A DNA stretch of 64,000 nt from Candidatus Avimuribaculum pullicola (GTDB taxonomy: Bacteria; Bacteroidota; Bacteroidia; Bacteroidales; Muribaculaceae), in contig DVKC01000006.1 of the NCBI GenBank assembly GCA_018716295.1, positions 124,001 to 188,000 on the forward strand. Reading direction: 5' to 3'. Position 1 is the first letter of the stretch, and the number at the start of each line of letters is the position of its first letter. The notes beneath the pieces were generated by a model, which was given only the letters and a program-made list of their open reading frames with translations, was not told the origin of the DNA and did no database searches. Shown one piece after another: positions 18,036 to 26,815 of this stretch. A program made the translations under genes and the position numbers.

Positions 18036-18578
18036 ATGCTTAACAAGGTTGAAGAAATAAAATTGCTGGCTCGATGCGTCCTTGGCGACAACAGGGACGC
18101 ATTCGGGCAGATAGTTGAAGCCTATCGTAGCGACATCACACGCTTCTTCCTCAACCTGACTATGGGCGACGATGCCTTGAGCGACGACCTTGCACAAGAA
18201 ACATTTATCAAAGCATACTTGGGAATACGCAGTTTCAAAGGATTGTCGAAATTCCGCACGTGGCTATATCGGATAGCATATAATGAATATTATGCTTACC
18301 TGCGCAAACGCCACGAGGAACATTTTGATGACAACAATCCAAGCGACAACTTGCTCGCCGACAACCACAATGCAAACGATGCATCAATAGACGTGCACAG
18401 GGCAATGCAGTCGCTCAGCGAACAGCAACGAGCCGTGGTGACTCTCTTTTATATTGAAGACTTACCTATACGCAAAATCTCGGAAATCACGGGGTTGCCG
18501 TCAGGAACAATCAAGTCACACCTGAGCCGAGCCAAAGCAAAATTGGCACAACTGCTCGAAAACGATGAACGATTATGA
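18036..18578 (+). CDS. ECF-type RNA polymerase sigma-70 factor
   Basis: 180 aa. Region 2 runs from about 25-95 (LAQETFIKAYLGIRSF, then FRTWLYRIAYNEYYAYL). Region 4 runs from about 125-175, with a recognition helix in RKISEITGLPSGTIKSHLSR. Region 3 is absent, as in extracytoplasmic-function factors. The downstream gene overlaps by 4 bp (ATGA) and encodes a one- or two-pass membrane protein, the usual position of an anti-sigma factor. The upstream gene is probably in the same operon. Confidence 0.9.
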   Translation: MLNKVEEIKLLARCVLGDNRDAFGQIVEAYRSDITRFFLNLTMGDDALSDDLAQETFIKAYLGIRSFKGLSKFRTWLYRIAYNEYYAYLRKRHEEHFDDNNPSDNLLADNHNANDASIDVHRAMQSLSEQQRAVVTLFYIEDLPIRKISEITGLPSGTIKSHLSRAKAKLAQLLENDERL

Positions 18579-18904
18579 AAAAAGATGATGTAGATAAAAA
18601 ACTGGGCACGTTGCTCAAAAAGCATACGCCACAAGCTGCCGACAACAACGAATGGTTTACACGTAAAGTGCTGAACCGTCTGCCACCGAAACCTGCCCGC
18701 AGCTATACATGGCTCACAGTGGCCATCTATATTGCATGTTTTGCCATGTGTTTTGTTGGGTGGGGACTGTTCTTTGCAACATTGACACCAGGCATTATCC
18801 TTGTAAAAGATGTTATCGGGATTGCAATCCTGGTCGTAGTCACTGTGGCATTGCTATGGCACGTATTGCGCAATCTGTTACGTTCGTCCGAAGTCTGGTG
18901 GTAG
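18575..18904 (+). CDS. Small membrane protein, putative anti-sigma partner
   Basis: 109 aa. A short soluble N-terminus (about 1-40) with a basic motif (WFTRKVLNRLPPKPARSY) is followed by two hydrophobic helices (about 45-67 and 72-95). That matches the size and form of small cytoplasmic-plus-membrane anti-sigma factors in Bacteroidales, but no zinc-finger HxxxC motif is present. The start overlaps the sigma stop as ATGA. The last 27 bp overlap the 3' end of the RluA-type gene on the opposite strand. The anti-sigma role is inference from position. Confidence 0.65.
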   Translation: MKKDDVDKKLGTLLKKHTPQAADNNEWFTRKVLNRLPPKPARSYTWLTVAIYIACFAMCFVGWGLFFATLTPGIILVKDVIGIAILVVVTVALLWHVLRNLLRSSEVWW

Positions 18905-20527
18905 GGGAGCATGAAGCTCAATATAACGCCCACTACATGGGTGGTTAAATGCAATCATCTCGGCATGGAGGCATAGCCGTGCGCCATCGCTGTGATTGCC
19001 ATAAAGGCGGTCACCCACAATAGGAGTATCAAGTCCTGCATGGTGCGCCGCATGAAGCCGCAATTGATGGGTACGCCCCGTGAGTGGATAAAAATACACC
19101 ATTGTCTTGCATTGCTGTGGATAACGCTTGACGACTTCATAACGTGTGATGGCTTGATAACCGTTTTTATAGTCAACCATTTGCATCGGACGGTGTTCAT
19201 AATCGGGGCACAACGGCAGGTCGATAATGCCCTGTTCAGTCGATATGAGGCCATCAAGTATCGCGATATAACGCTTGTGCACTTCATGCCGTGCAAACAT
19301 TGCTTGCAGTTGCTTGTGCGTATCCTTGTCGCGGGCAAATATCACAACACCCGAGGTATCCATGTCAAGACGATGTACCACCACGGGGCCGCTGAGTTGT
19401 GGATACGACTTGGTCAACCATTCAAGCAACGACTGCCCGCAATTGCGTCCCGGCACTGTGGGCATACCAGCTGGTTTGTCAACAGCGATAATCCACTGGT
19501 CTTCATAAATTACATGCGCAACATCACACCCGCCAATAGCTGTGTGTGGCGGATCAATTTCCATGTCGATGCCTTGCAGCATGAACGAAAGTATGGGTAG
19601 GCACTTGCCGCGACAAGCCGTGTAGAATTGTCCATCGTGCCTCACAAGTCCACTTTGCGACCGGCCAAACCAAAATTCGGCAATAGCCATAGGTTTCAAC
19701 CCATGCATAAATGCAAATTGCAACAACCGAGGCGCAGCACATTCGCCAGCTCCGGCAGGTGGCACACGTTGCGGTGTGTCGGCAAATATTTCAAGCAGAT
19801 TGCGCCGCTGTCCACAGGCGTTAAGCATCGAAAATTGTGTGAAAATCCATCGTTGCAAGGCCTCGGAACGTCGTCGGCGACAACTCTTTAGTTCTTCAAT
19901 CTGCGCTTTGATTGCCTCCACTTTTTGTTTCGCTGCTTCTATTTTTTCGTCCCAAGCCTTGCGCAGCCGCCGCAACTCGGCTTTCTGATACTGGCTTTCC
20001 CTGGCAAGAACTTCAACATCGGTACTACCACCATTGCGCAATGCGTCGCGCCGCGCTTTGGCGGCAGCCATTACTTGCTTGTATCGGGCTATTGCCGCTT
20101 GAGCATCATTGATGGTTTGATCGACGGCAACACGAGCCGTAGCAAGTTGAGAACCGTTTTCGATAGCCGAAATTTCGGCATTTATTTTCGATATTTCCCC
20201 TTCTTCACGCTTGAAATATCCCTCAGTAACAAGCAAGTCAAACACTGGCGGCACGAAATAGGGCCTTGCAATATGCGGCTGCTGCAACGAACCCGAATAT
20301 GCGGCAAGAAATCCGCATTGCCCGTCTGATGTTGTTACGACAAGCACACCGAGCATCTTCCCTTGTTCGAGTTCATCGTTCAACCGACGTATTGATGCAA
20401 CATGCCTCTTCACCTGCTCGGCTGCCGCGACGGCAAGCGGATGGGGCGTGTAGTTGAAAGGCGAATTAAGCCGCTCGGGCAATGCCACATCAGTTATTGA
20501 TGTATCGAAAAGGTGAAATTCGTTCAT
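18878..20527 (-). CDS. RluA-family pseudouridine synthase with long N-terminal extension
   Basis: 549 aa. The C-terminal catalytic domain (about 330-540) carries HRLDMDTSGVVIFARD with the essential aspartate and the YFYPLTGRTHQLRLHAAH motif. The N-terminal about 320 residues contain a coiled-coil stretch (about 165-215, RRLRKAWDEKIEAAKQKVEA) and a region linked to the synthase by EFWFGRSQSGL, not an S4 domain. Such double-length proteins occur in Bacteroidetes. They modify rRNA or tRNA uridines, but the target is not given by sequence. Overlaps the small membrane gene tail to tail. Confidence 0.87.
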   Translation of the reverse strand: MNEFHLFDTSITDVALPERLNSPFNYTPHPLAVAAAEQVKRHVASIRRLNDELEQGKMLGVLVVTTSDGQCGFLAAYSGSLQQPHIARPYFVPPVFDLLVTEGYFKREEGEISKINAEISAIENGSQLATARVAVDQTINDAQAAIARYKQVMAAAKARRDALRNGGSTDVEVLARESQYQKAELRRLRKAWDEKIEAAKQKVEAIKAQIEELKSCRRRRSEALQRWIFTQFSMLNACGQRRNLLEIFADTPQRVPPAGAGECAAPRLLQFAFMHGLKPMAIAEFWFGRSQSGLVRHDGQFYTACRGKCLPILSFMLQGIDMEIDPPHTAIGGCDVAHVIYEDQWIIAVDKPAGMPTVPGRNCGQSLLEWLTKSYPQLSGPVVVHRLDMDTSGVVIFARDKDTHKQLQAMFARHEVHKRYIAILDGLISTEQGIIDLPLCPDYEHRPMQMVDYKNGYQAITRYEVVKRYPQQCKTMVYFYPLTGRTHQLRLHAAHHAGLDTPIVGDRLYGNHSDGARLCLHAEMIAFNHPCSGRYIELHAPLPPDFGRT

Positions 20528-20534
20528 GACATTG

Positions 20535-20542
20535 CAAACATA
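20535..20542 (-). promoter_or_regulatory. -7 box close to the RluA-like start
   Basis: TATGTTTG on the minus strand, only 7 bp before the ATG at 20527. A start about 6-7 nt after the box would give an almost leaderless mRNA. No TTG at the -33 position. Confidence 0.45.
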
Positions 20543-20590
20543 CGCAAAAATTTGCTATTTTTGAATGTCAATAAAAATACTTTGCTGATT

Positions 20591-20932
20591 ATGATTGTGG
20601 ATTATCTATGTTTTGCCAGTTCACATGAAGACTTCGATACATGGGCGACACTCTCAGCTGGCATCGATGATTTTAAGCAACTTGTGGTATGTCTTAGTTA
20701 TTACGATTATGAAGATGAATTACACAATGGGTATGCCATCATGGACAGTGACAACACTGCAAATCTTGCCAAGCAACTCGGGCTTGAAATAAACGAACTA
20801 CCCGAAATGATTTATGAAGAATATGAAGATGCATTCCATTGGGTACCATCGGATGTAGATAAAACATTCCAAGATGTGCTCGAAAAATTTCTCGACCATG
20901 GTGTTAAATTCCATCTGAAACCGATGGAATAA
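20591..20932 (+). CDS. Small acidic protein, function unknown
   Basis: 113 aa from ATG 20591; the in-frame N-terminal extension overlaps the promoter of the opposite gene. It is acidic, with many D/E and aromatic residues, including DIDE-like and EYEDAFHW segments, and is probably a compact soluble domain. No family recognised. It is divergent from the RluA-like gene and stands before the 63-bp palindrome that borders the ATPase gene. Coding appears real from reading-frame length and composition, but support is modest. Confidence 0.6.
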   Translation: MIVDYLCFASSHEDFDTWATLSAGIDDFKQLVVCLSYYDYEDELHNGYAIMDSDNTANLAKQLGLEINELPEMIYEEYEDAFHWVPSDVDKTFQDVLEKFLDHGVKFHLKPME

Positions 20933-20948
20933 CCATATCCCACCCACT

Positions 20949-21011
20949 AAATGCCCGATACTGTGCGAAAACGCGATTTTTTTATCAACTTTCGCACAGT
21001 ATCGGGTATTT
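20949..21011. repeat. 63-bp palindromic repeat, left copy (IR-L)
   Basis: 22-bp arms (20949-20970 and 20990-21011) form a near-perfect hairpin built on CCCGATACTGTGCGAAA and its complement, with a 19-nt asymmetric centre. The whole unit recurs in inverted orientation at 22474-22536 with 61 of 63 positions identical, so the two copies frame exactly one gene. Confidence 0.9.
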
Positions 21012-21027
21012 TTAACTATAAAAACAG

Positions 21028-21035
21028 TATATTTG
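21028..21035 (+). promoter_or_regulatory. -7 box of the framed ATPase gene
   Basis: TATATTTG, exact TAnnTTTG match, 15 bp before the ATG at 21051 and inside the segment enclosed by the inverted repeats. No TTG at -33. The promoter would move with the gene if the segment inverted or transposed. Confidence 0.45.
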
Positions 21036-21050
21036 CCAAAAAGCATCGCA

Positions 21051-22472
21051 ATGGAAAAATTAATAGGGCGACAGAGAGAAATACGTATGCTGGAGCAATA
21101 TATGGCTTCGGATAGGGCTGAATTTATAGCAGTGTATGGTCGCCGAAGAGTGGGTAAGACATTTTTAATACGGCAACATTTAAGCAACCAGTTCTCTTTT
21201 GACGTTACAGGTATTATAGAAGGACGCAAAAACGAACAGATGACAGTGTTCCATGAAGCCCTCAAGCAATATGGCTATACTGGGACAAAACCTCGCACAT
21301 GGCTCGAAGCATTTTTTGCATTGCGTGAGATTCTCAAAGGCAAGGTTAATGAACCATGCATTGTGTTTATCGACGAGTTGCCGTGTTTCGACACGCCCAA
21401 ATCGGGATTTGTACATGCGCTAAGCCACTTTTGGAATAGTTGGGCTGCATGGCAACCGCAATTTAAGTTGATTGTATGCGGGTCGGCCACTTCATGGATG
21501 GTACGCAACATCATCGACAACCATGGTGGGCTACACAATCGTGTAACACACGAAATAGCCTTGAAGCCTTTTACTTTAGGAGAAACAGAAGAATATTTCA
21601 AATCACGAGGTTTCCTATGGTCGCGTTTGGGCATTCTGCATACTTATATGGCAGTCGGTGGAGTACCATATTACTTAAGCTTGTTTAATATTGGCGAAAG
21701 TCCAGCACAAGGCATTGACCGCTTATTCTTCTCCGAAAATGGAGAGTTTCAAAAGGAATATCACCGCTTGTTTGGCTCATTATTCCGTAATCCCGACCCA
21801 TACTTGAAAATAATAGACCTGCTCGCTGCAAAACCACAAGGACTAACCCGCGATGAAATAAGCCGCAAACTTAATACCGACAATAACGGTCGATTAGGAA
21901 ATATTCTGAATGACCTGATATATTGTGATTTTATCAGGTATAACCCAGTCAGGGACAAAAAAATAAAAGCTAATTCAGGTATTTATGTATTAGCCGATTT
22001 CTACACACTATTTTATCACTCTTTCTTGAAAAAAACTACGACAAAAGCCATCCATTATTGGACACAGATGCAAGGTACGCCAATTGTAAATACTTGGCTC
22101 GGACTTGCATACGAACGTGTAGTTATGGCTCATATAGCTAATGTAAAAAAAGCACTGGGTATAGAAAGCGTGTTAACCGAATCTTATTCGTGGCGTACAA
22201 AAGATGACACCGCGCCAGCTGTGCAAATTGATTTATTGATAGAACGTGCCGACAAAATGATTAACCTATGCGAAATAAAATATAGCGAAACCGAATACAA
22301 TCTGACAAAAGAGGAATATCTGAAAATAGGTAGAAGAGTCGATGCTTTCAAGCAAGCTACCCAGACGCGGTATGGTATAGTACCAACGATGGTCACAACA
22401 TTTGGTCTTACACAAGGAATGTATTCCGATGCAATACAAGCTAATGTAGTTTTGGACGACTTATTTTGCTAA
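21051..22472 (+). CDS. AAA ATPase fused to PD-(D/E)xK-like domain (ATPase/DUF234 type)
   Basis: 473 aa from ATG 21051. Walker A GRRRVGKTFLIRQH lies at about residues 29-42, Walker B CIVFIDELPCFD near 110, and a winged-helix region (about 265-330, PQGLTRDEISRKLN) is central. The C-terminal region (about 345-470) has a PD-(D/E)xK arrangement, VQIDLLIERADKMINLCEIKYS, with Asp and Glu-x-Lys. This matches the archaeal-type ATPase with DUF234, abundant in Bacteroidales with unknown role. The gene begins 40 bp after one 63-bp palindrome and ends 2 bp before the other, so the repeats mark the limits of a single-gene cassette. Confidence 0.85.
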   Translation: MEKLIGRQREIRMLEQYMASDRAEFIAVYGRRRVGKTFLIRQHLSNQFSFDVTGIIEGRKNEQMTVFHEALKQYGYTGTKPRTWLEAFFALREILKGKVNEPCIVFIDELPCFDTPKSGFVHALSHFWNSWAAWQPQFKLIVCGSATSWMVRNIIDNHGGLHNRVTHEIALKPFTLGETEEYFKSRGFLWSRLGILHTYMAVGGVPYYLSLFNIGESPAQGIDRLFFSENGEFQKEYHRLFGSLFRNPDPYLKIIDLLAAKPQGLTRDEISRKLNTDNNGRLGNILNDLIYCDFIRYNPVRDKKIKANSGIYVLADFYTLFYHSFLKKTTTKAIHYWTQMQGTPIVNTWLGLAYERVVMAHIANVKKALGIESVLTESYSWRTKDDTAPAVQIDLLIERADKMINLCEIKYSETEYNLTKEEYLKIGRRVDAFKQATQTRYGIVPTMVTTFGLTQGMYSDAIQANVVLDDLFC

Positions 22473-22473
22473 T

Positions 22474-22536
22474 AAATGCCCGATACTGTGCGAAAGTTGA
22501 TAAAAAAATTGCGTTTTCGCACAGTATCGGGCATTT
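22474..22536. repeat. 63-bp palindromic repeat, right copy (IR-R)
   Basis: Inverted copy of 20949-21011 with two differences. It starts 2 bp after the stop codon of the ATPase gene. Its asymmetric centre is the complement of that in the left copy, which fixes the inverted orientation. It would also form a strong hairpin in the mRNA and could act as a transcript end, although no U-tract follows. Confidence 0.9.
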
Positions 22537-22652
22537 GTCGTCAGGGAGTGACACAGGCGTTGGCTATGGTTTTAACAAGATTATGAGTGCTGCGGGTGTC
22601 GTTGTCGCAGAATTTTTGTAACTTCGTGGATTGTAAACAAGAAGACTCGCAG

Positions 22653-23378
22653 ATGCAAGACTGGGCCGAACGTACATACTTGCTGATAGGGCAACAAGCC
22701 GCCGAGGCTCTTGCCGATGCCCATGTGGTGATAGTGGGCGTAGGTGGAGTGGGGGCGTATGCTGCCGAAATGGTAGCCCGTGCCGGCGTGGGACATATTA
22801 CAATTGTCGATGGCGACACGGTAAGTGTAAGCAACATCAACCGCCAACTTCCTGCTTTGCACTCGACAATTGGACTTGACAAAGTGGCAGTAATGCAACA
22901 TCGCATAGCCGACATCAACCCCGAGGCACACATTGACTCATTGAAAATGTTTATAACACCCGACACGATAGCCCAAGTGCTTGGTGATAAAAAGCCCGAT
23001 TTCGTGATTGACGCTATCGACTCGATAGCTCCCAAGGTGGCATTAATAGAGCATTGCTTAAACAGTGGCATCAACATAATCTCTTCGATGGGAGCCGGCG
23101 GACGCATCGACCCTACAGCGGTGAGATATGCCGACATTTCGCAGACTTATAACGACGGACTTGCACGCGTAATCCGCACAAGGTTACGTAAAGATGGCTT
23201 TGGCAAAGGCTTGACGGTGGTGTGGAGCGTAGAGCAGCCGATTGAATCATCACTGACATATACCGATGAGATGCCTGGCAAGCGGTCGAGCTACGGTACG
23301 GTGAGCTACCTGCCGTGCATTTTTGGTTGCATGCTTGCCGCATACGTGATAAACCAATTAAGACAAGCAAATGATTGA
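22653..23378 (+). CDS. tcdA: tRNA threonylcarbamoyladenosine dehydratase
   Basis: 241 aa from ATG 22653, E1-like ThiF/MoeB fold. The nucleotide loop [19 protein letters not shown] lies at about 29-47, with [19 protein letters not shown] after it, and the adenylation region is [11 protein letters not shown] near 125. TcdA (CsdL) converts t6A37 of tRNA to its cyclic form with ATP. It lacks the catalytic-Cys Ub-transfer region of true E1 enzymes. The 3' end overlaps lolD by 8 bp, an arrangement common in Bacteroidales. Confidence 0.9.
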   Translation: MQDWAERTYLLIGQQAAEALADAHVVIVGVGGVGAYAAEMVARAGVGHITIVDGDTVSVSNINRQLPALHSTIGLDKVAVMQHRIADINPEAHIDSLKMFITPDTIAQVLGDKKPDFVIDAIDSIAPKVALIEHCLNSGINIISSMGAGGRIDPTAVRYADISQTYNDGLARVIRTRLRKDGFGKGLTVVWSVEQPIESSLTYTDEMPGKRSSYGTVSYLPCIFGCMLAAYVINQLRQAND

Positions 23379-24033
23379 AGCAAAAGCAATAAACAAATAT
23401 TATGGGCAATTGCACGTGCTGCGTGATGTGTCGCTTAGCATCGGGCGCAAAGAGATTGTGTCGATAGTAGGGCGCAGCGGTGCAGGCAAGACGACATTGC
23501 TGCAAATCTTAGGCACACTCGATGCACCCAACAGCGGGACGGTAGAATATGACGGGCAAAATGTGTTGAAACTCAAAGAGCGCGATTTGGCCCACTTCCG
23601 CAACCGCAACATCGGTTTCGTGTTCCAGTTCCACCAGTTGCTTCCCGAGTTCACAGCCTTGGAAAACGTTATGATGCCGGCACTCATAGGCGGCGACAAA
23701 CAAAGTGACGCGCATCGCCGTGCCATGGAATTGCTCGACTTCATGGGATTGACCGACCGCATTGAACATAAACCCGAACAATTGTCGGGCGGTGAAAGGC
23801 AGCGAGTGGCAGTTGCACGTGCTCTTGTCAACCACCCAACCGTGGTATTTGCCGACGAACCGTCGGGAAGCCTCGACAGCGAAAACAAGGCAGAGTTGCA
23901 CAACCTGTTCTACAGGTTGCGCGACGAGTTACAGCAGACATTTGTCATTGTCACGCACGACGAGATGCTTACCCGTGGTGCCGACCGAATAATCCACATA
24001 GATGATGGGAAAATAATCAACAATAAAGCATAA
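23371..24033 (+). CDS. lolD: Lipoprotein-releasing ABC transporter ATPase
   Basis: 220 aa. Walker [13 protein letters not shown] near 35, ABC signature [15 protein letters not shown] near 135, Walker [14 protein letters not shown]. The motif set is that of the LolD/MacB group, which powers release of outer-membrane lipoproteins or extrusion of substrates. No LolC/E permease is adjacent, so the partner must be elsewhere. The ATG overlaps tcdA by 8 bp and the TAA overlaps the ATG of the next gene by 1 bp. Confidence 0.87.
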   Translation: MIEAKAINKYYGQLHVLRDVSLSIGRKEIVSIVGRSGAGKTTLLQILGTLDAPNSGTVEYDGQNVLKLKERDLAHFRNRNIGFVFQFHQLLPEFTALENVMMPALIGGDKQSDAHRRAMELLDFMGLTDRIEHKPEQLSGGERQRVAVARALVNHPTVVFADEPSGSLDSENKAELHNLFYRLRDELQQTFVIVTHDEMLTRGADRIIHIDDGKIINNKA

Positions 24034-24722
24034 TGAAAGCCACAATCCACATATTGCTTGCACTCATTGCTGTCGCCATCACAGCCTGTAGTGACGATGA
24101 TTACTACCATTATGGAGATTTCCGCTACGACATGGTCACATACATGGGACGTGACAAAACCTCGGGCAGTGACATATATATCAATTACCCGGCCAACGAC
24201 AACCCAGCCACGACACTCATCGACCCTTCGGCATCGGCATCGGCATCGGCAAGCGCTTCGTCCTCCGACATAGCCGTCGGCGACCGCGGGCTGCTCAATT
24301 ATGTGGTTGACAGCCGCAATAACTACAATTCGCTCAACATCACCGTCAGAGGCTTCACGCAGGCAATAACCGACTCGCTGCGCTACACCCACAATATAGA
24401 GTCACTGGCAATGGATTCGATAAGGCTCAACAGCATTTGGCGTACAGGCGAATATATCAACATGTATTGCCGCGTGAAATATACCGACAACGTGCGACTT
24501 CTGGCGTTAGTGATGGACTATGACACATGGCACCAAGACACAGTACATTGTTACCTGTCACACAACATGATGGGCGCACAAGCCTACTTTTGGCGACGGT
24601 GCTACATGTCGTTCAACATTAGTTCGGTATGGAATTTGCAATCTTGTAGGGTAGTACGTGTGCATTTGAATGATGTCACATACCCCGACCACCAATATTA
24701 TGATTTTATAAAAACAAATTAA
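24033..24722 (+). CDS. NigD-like lipoprotein
   Basis: 229 aa. The signal ends at a lipobox, ALIAVAITAC, so the mature protein starts at Cys19. Acidic residues follow the cysteine (SDDDYYHYGDF), and a serine/alanine spacer is encoded by a hexanucleotide repeat. The remaining about 150 residues resemble NigD-like lipoproteins of Bacteroidales: a beta-rich domain ending in aromatic motifs. It overlaps the lolD stop by 1 bp, so it is presumably part of the tcdA-lolD operon. Function of the family unknown. Confidence 0.7.
   Translation: MKATIHILLALIAVAITACSDDDYYHYGDFRYDMVTYMGRDKTSGSDIYINYPANDNPATTLIDPSASASASASASSSDIAVGDRGLLNYVVDSRNNYNSLNITVRGFTQAITDSLRYTHNIESLAMDSIRLNSIWRTGEYINMYCRVKYTDNVRLLALVMDYDTWHQDTVHCYLSHNMMGAQAYFWRRCYMSFNISSVWNLQSCRVVRVHLNDVTYPDHQYYDFIKTN
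24228..24251 (+). repeat. In-frame hexanucleotide tandem repeat
   Basis: Four consecutive TCGGCA units inside the lipoprotein gene, coding for an alternating Ser-Ala spacer directly after the acidic N-terminus. Length change by six bases would keep the frame and vary only the tether length. Confidence 0.85.
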
Positions 24723-24732
24723 AAATAACATT

Positions 24733-25047
24733 ATGTCACAAGAAAAAAAAGAGATTAAGATTGAGATTTCGCCCGAAGTGGCTCAAGGAAAGTATGCCAA
24801 CCTTGCAGTAATCAGCCACGGGCCAGCCGAGTTTTTCTTCGATATGATATGCCTTACTCCCAATGCGCCGCAAGCAAAGGTGCAAAGCCGCATAATCATG
24901 ACTCCGGAGAATGCCAAACAACTGTTGTTTGCCCTGCAAGACAACATCAACAAATATGAAAAGACATTCGGCCCAATCGTACCCAAAGTTCCTGGGAACC
25001 AAGGTGGAAACGTACCTCCATTTATCGGTCCAAACGGACAAGCATAA
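24733..25047 (+). CDS. DUF3467 protein
   Basis: 104 aa, 11 bp after the lipoprotein gene. The compact domain (about 8-85) matches DUF3467: [20 protein letters not shown], then EFFFDMICL, and the helix [17 protein letters not shown]. Its tail is glycine/proline rich. The family is widespread in Bacteroidetes as a small cytoplasmic protein with no established activity. cysS starts 11 bp downstream, so the tcdA-to-cysS block may be one transcript. Confidence 0.85.
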   Translation: MSQEKKEIKIEISPEVAQGKYANLAVISHGPAEFFFDMICLTPNAPQAKVQSRIIMTPENAKQLLFALQDNINKYEKTFGPIVPKVPGNQGGNVPPFIGPNGQA

Positions 25048-25058
25048 ACATCACTCGC

Positions 25059-26534
25059 ATGGAACACCCATTATATATATATAACACACTCACACGGCGC
25101 AAGGAACAATTCGTCCCGCTACACGAACCATTCGTGGGAATGTATGTGTGCGGCCCGACGGTGTATGGCGATGCACACTTGGGACACGCCCGCCCAGCCA
25201 TCACATTCGACATACTTTTCCGCTATTTGCGCCACTTGGGTTACAAGGTGCGCTACGTGCGTAATATCACCGATGTAGGACACCTTGAACATGATGCCGA
25301 TGACGGTGAGGACAAAGTGGCCAAAAAAGCCCGCCTTGAAAAATTGGAACCGATGGAAGTGGTACAATACTACGTCAATCGTTACCACAAGGCCATGGAA
25401 AAGCTTAATGTGCTGCCACCAAGTATTGAGCCATTTGCTTCGGGGCACATAATCGAGCAAATAGAGTATATCAAGGAAATACTTGCTCACGGATATGCCT
25501 ATGAAAGCAACGGATCGGTTTACTTCGATGTGCCAAAGTATAACCGCGATTTCCACTATGGAAAGTTGTCGGGACGCAATATCGATGAATTGTTCAGTGC
25601 CACACGCCAACTCGACGGGCAGCAAGAAAAGCATAACCCAGCCGACTTTGCACTGTGGAAGAAAGCTGCACCCGAACACATTATGCACTGGCCTTCGCCA
25701 TGGAGCGAGGGATTTCCCGGGTGGCACCTTGAATGCTCGACGATGGGACAAAAATACCTCGGCGAAACATTCGACATACATGGTGGTGGCATGGACTTGA
25801 TATTCCCACACCATGAGTGCGAGATAGCCCAATCAGTTGCACATTCGGGGCATGATGCCGTGCGCTACTGGATGCACAACAACATGATTACCATCAATGG
25901 GCAGAAAATGGGCAAGTCGTTGGGCAATTTCATCACACTCGACGAGTTTTTCACTGGTAGCCGCAAAGACATGCTTTCACAGCCTTATTCGCCGATGACC
26001 ATACGCTTCTTCATTTTGCAAGCACACTATGGAGGAACTGTGGATTTCTCGAACGAAGCATTGCAAGCTGCACAAAAAGCCTATGAACGAATGCTCGATG
26101 GCTGGAAGCGGCTCAACGAGCTGAAACCATCGGAAACATCGACAGTGAATGTTGCCGACCTCGACCGTAAGTGCCACGAAGCAATGAACGACGACCTGAA
26201 CACGCCAGTGGTGATTGCACACCTGTTTGAGGCTTGCCGCGCCATAAACTTGGTGAACGACGGCAAAGCCACAATATCGGCAGCCGACTTGGAACAGTTG
26301 AAAGCAACGTTCAAGACATTCCTGTTCGACATATTAGGCATATACGACGAACGCGAGAGTGGCAGTGTAAACTTGCGGCCTTATGAACAAGCTGTGGATT
26401 TGCTGCTCGAAATACGCAAGGATGCCAAGGGCCGCAAAGACTGGGCAACAAGCGACCTTATACGCAACCGCCTGTCTGAAATAGGTTTCGATGTGAAAGA
26501 TACCAAGGACGGTTTTGAATGGAAAGTTAAGTGA
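25059..26534 (+). CDS. cysS: Cysteinyl-tRNA synthetase
   Basis: 491 aa, class I synthetase. HLGH (HIGH-like) at about 36-39 in [18 protein letters not shown], and KMSKS as KMGKSLGN near 286. Zinc ligands are expected at the first Cys of that motif and in LECSTMG and FPHHECE. The C-terminal DALR-type anticodon region runs from about 340. Full length and standard. It forms a set with the preceding small genes. A fold-back repeat follows 26 bp after the stop and may end the transcript. Confidence 0.95.
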   Translation: MEHPLYIYNTLTRRKEQFVPLHEPFVGMYVCGPTVYGDAHLGHARPAITFDILFRYLRHLGYKVRYVRNITDVGHLEHDADDGEDKVAKKARLEKLEPMEVVQYYVNRYHKAMEKLNVLPPSIEPFASGHIIEQIEYIKEILAHGYAYESNGSVYFDVPKYNRDFHYGKLSGRNIDELFSATRQLDGQQEKHNPADFALWKKAAPEHIMHWPSPWSEGFPGWHLECSTMGQKYLGETFDIHGGGMDLIFPHHECEIAQSVAHSGHDAVRYWMHNNMITINGQKMGKSLGNFITLDEFFTGSRKDMLSQPYSPMTIRFFILQAHYGGTVDFSNEALQAAQKAYERMLDGWKRLNELKPSETSTVNVADLDRKCHEAMNDDLNTPVVIAHLFEACRAINLVNDGKATISAADLEQLKATFKTFLFDILGIYDERESGSVNLRPYEQAVDLLLEIRKDAKGRKDWATSDLIRNRLSEIGFDVKDTKDGFEWKVK

Positions 26535-26560
26535 CCTGTCACACAACTCTAAAACTACAT

Positions 26561-26690
26561 TGCTTAACCAGCTGGCAAAGTAAGCGATAACGAATAAAAC
26601 CAGCAGGTAAGTTGACCTCTATAGAACATGGCTTCGGAGATACCGCACCACAGCTATTGGTGTATGGTATCTCCGAAGCCACTTGTATAT
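26561..26690. repeat. Decayed copy of the fold-back element
   Basis: It begins TGCTTAACCAGCTGG, the same as the outer arm of the element at 6440-6667, continues with a diverged AAGCGATAACGAA, and has the inner hairpin GGCTTCGGAGATACC.../...GGTATCTCCGAAGCC (26630-26651 with 26659-26680). The far outer arm is missing. It sits between cysS and the flavodoxin gene; 26691-26815 shows no further feature. Confidence 0.7.
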
Positions 26691-26815
26691 AACCCCTTTT
26701 ATCCCTATTTATTAGGGAGGCAAAATGGTGAAAATACTCATTTTTGGGGATTTCGGGTACTCATATTTTTGATTTACTTTGCCATCGTATTAGTAACCAT
26801 AAAACCTATACATAA

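Noticed and set aside
20556-20584. Full promoter for the small gene at 20591
   Set aside because: TTTTTG and TACTTTG are present but only 14 nt apart and the -7 lacks one T, so the fit is too poor.
25119-25832. 237-codon minus-strand ORF in cysS
   Set aside because: Fully inside cysS, whose HIGH and KMSKS motifs are intact; antisense shadow.
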